A stretch of 64,000 nt of DNA. Origin: CAIXDN01 sp964482085. Its GTDB lineage: Bacteria; Patescibacteriota; Patescibacteriia; 2-12-FULL-60-25. The notes beneath the pieces were generated by a model. That model was not told where the DNA came from and did not search any database. It worked only from the letters and a program-made list of their open reading frames with translations. Shown here piece by piece: positions 63,994 through 64,000 of this stretch; within the stretch, counting starts at the first letter, position 1, and the number at the start of each line of letters is the position of its first letter. The stretch covers positions 24,960 through 88,959 of the forward strand of contig CAYZVS010000003.1 in assembly GCA_964482085.1 (NCBI GenBank). The letters run 5' to 3'. The position numbers were made by a program, and so were the translations under genes.

Positions 63994-64000
63994 ATGCCCT
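63994..64000 (+). CDS. Start of a rightward gene cut by the window end (partial)
   Basis: Only ATG-CCC and one further base are visible. The call rests on the -10 box position right after a tRNA terminator. Nothing can be said about the product. Confidence 0.35.

Noticed and set aside
1..64000. CRISPR arrays, insertion sequences, prophage, rRNA or large direct repeats
   Set aside because: I looked for regularly spaced repeats, transposase or integrase motifs and conserved rRNA segments and saw none.

Overview
The window looks like chromosome from a streamlined, genetic-code-11 bacterium of the Candidate Phyla Radiation / Patescibacteria, most plausibly a Parcubacteria-type lineage (Uhrbacteria- or Magasanikbacteria-like). 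This is an inference from several signs. Genes are very tightly packed, with no gene-free stretch above about 300 bases. Many neighbours overlap as ATGA. Many starts sit directly behind a -10 box and look leaderless. Metabolism is sparse and most identifiable genes are housekeeping. There is a partial type IV pilus set and many small lineage-specific membrane or surface proteins. TGA is used as a stop throughout. No rRNA, CRISPR array, insertion sequence or prophage was seen. Three tRNA genes are present: Val-CAC, Gln-TTG and Ser-GGA, all with encoded CCA.

Layout. 1-6 kb: tRNA-Val, an M29-like peptidase, a PQQ-type sugar dehydrogenase and a leftward run with a GT-B-like protein and a DUF5671 membrane protein. 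6-11.4 kb: malic enzyme, then ftsE-ftsX with two unknown followers, one carrying an HExxH metallopeptidase motif; then tRNA-Gln. 11.4-16 kb: secreted proteins, an ABC-2 transporter and a YgjP-like peptidase. 16-25 kb: DEAD-box helicase, AI-2E permease, lipoproteins, secreted nuclease, HAD hydrolase, PepA, glutaredoxin and peroxiredoxin. 24.5-28.3 kb: rlmD-like/era operon, then two small RMF-like orphan cassettes. 28.3-36.7 kb: TrmH-type methylase, GT2-Rieske-murJ, lepA, a tiny-gene operon, recJ and an RNase H. 36.7-42 kb: pilus genes (pilM with an assembly gap, a GspE-like pseudo-ATPase, a membrane-tethered receiver, a pseudopilin, a prepilin peptidase) and ligA. 43-49 kb: gatC-gatA, a HEPN-like protein, lgt, trxB and two DsbA-like oxidoreductases. 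48.7-51 kb: a ZIP importer divergent from a Fur-family regulator plus CooC-like ATPase operon. 51-56.7 kb: two paralogous orphans, a P-type ATPase, a sugar-phosphate isomerase and a lipoprotein. 56.7-62 kb: HxlR regulator with a heterodimeric ABC exporter, divergent from nitroreductase plus DUF1993. 62-64 kb: M23 surface peptidase, MscL, GIY-YIG, TspO and tRNA-Ser.

Two expression architectures stand out. Most housekeeping and operon-leading genes have an (often extended) -10 box ending 5-9 nt before the start codon, which predicts leaderless mRNAs. A second class of small, GC-richer orphan genes stands alone. Several of these have a TTGACA -35 box 17 nt from a -10, then a leader, a strong Shine-Dalgarno and a near-perfect terminator hairpin.

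The strongest candidate systems are: (1) the ZIP / Fur-family / CooC-like metal module, with a near-perfect palindrome exactly between the -35 and -10; (2) the Shine-Dalgarno orphan cassettes, including two neighbours resembling ribosome modulation factor; (3) a roughly 110-residue surface domain shared by an Ig-like protein and an M23 peptidase; (4) a pilus locus with an apparently dead GspE/PilB-like ATPase and a receiver domain tied to the membrane.
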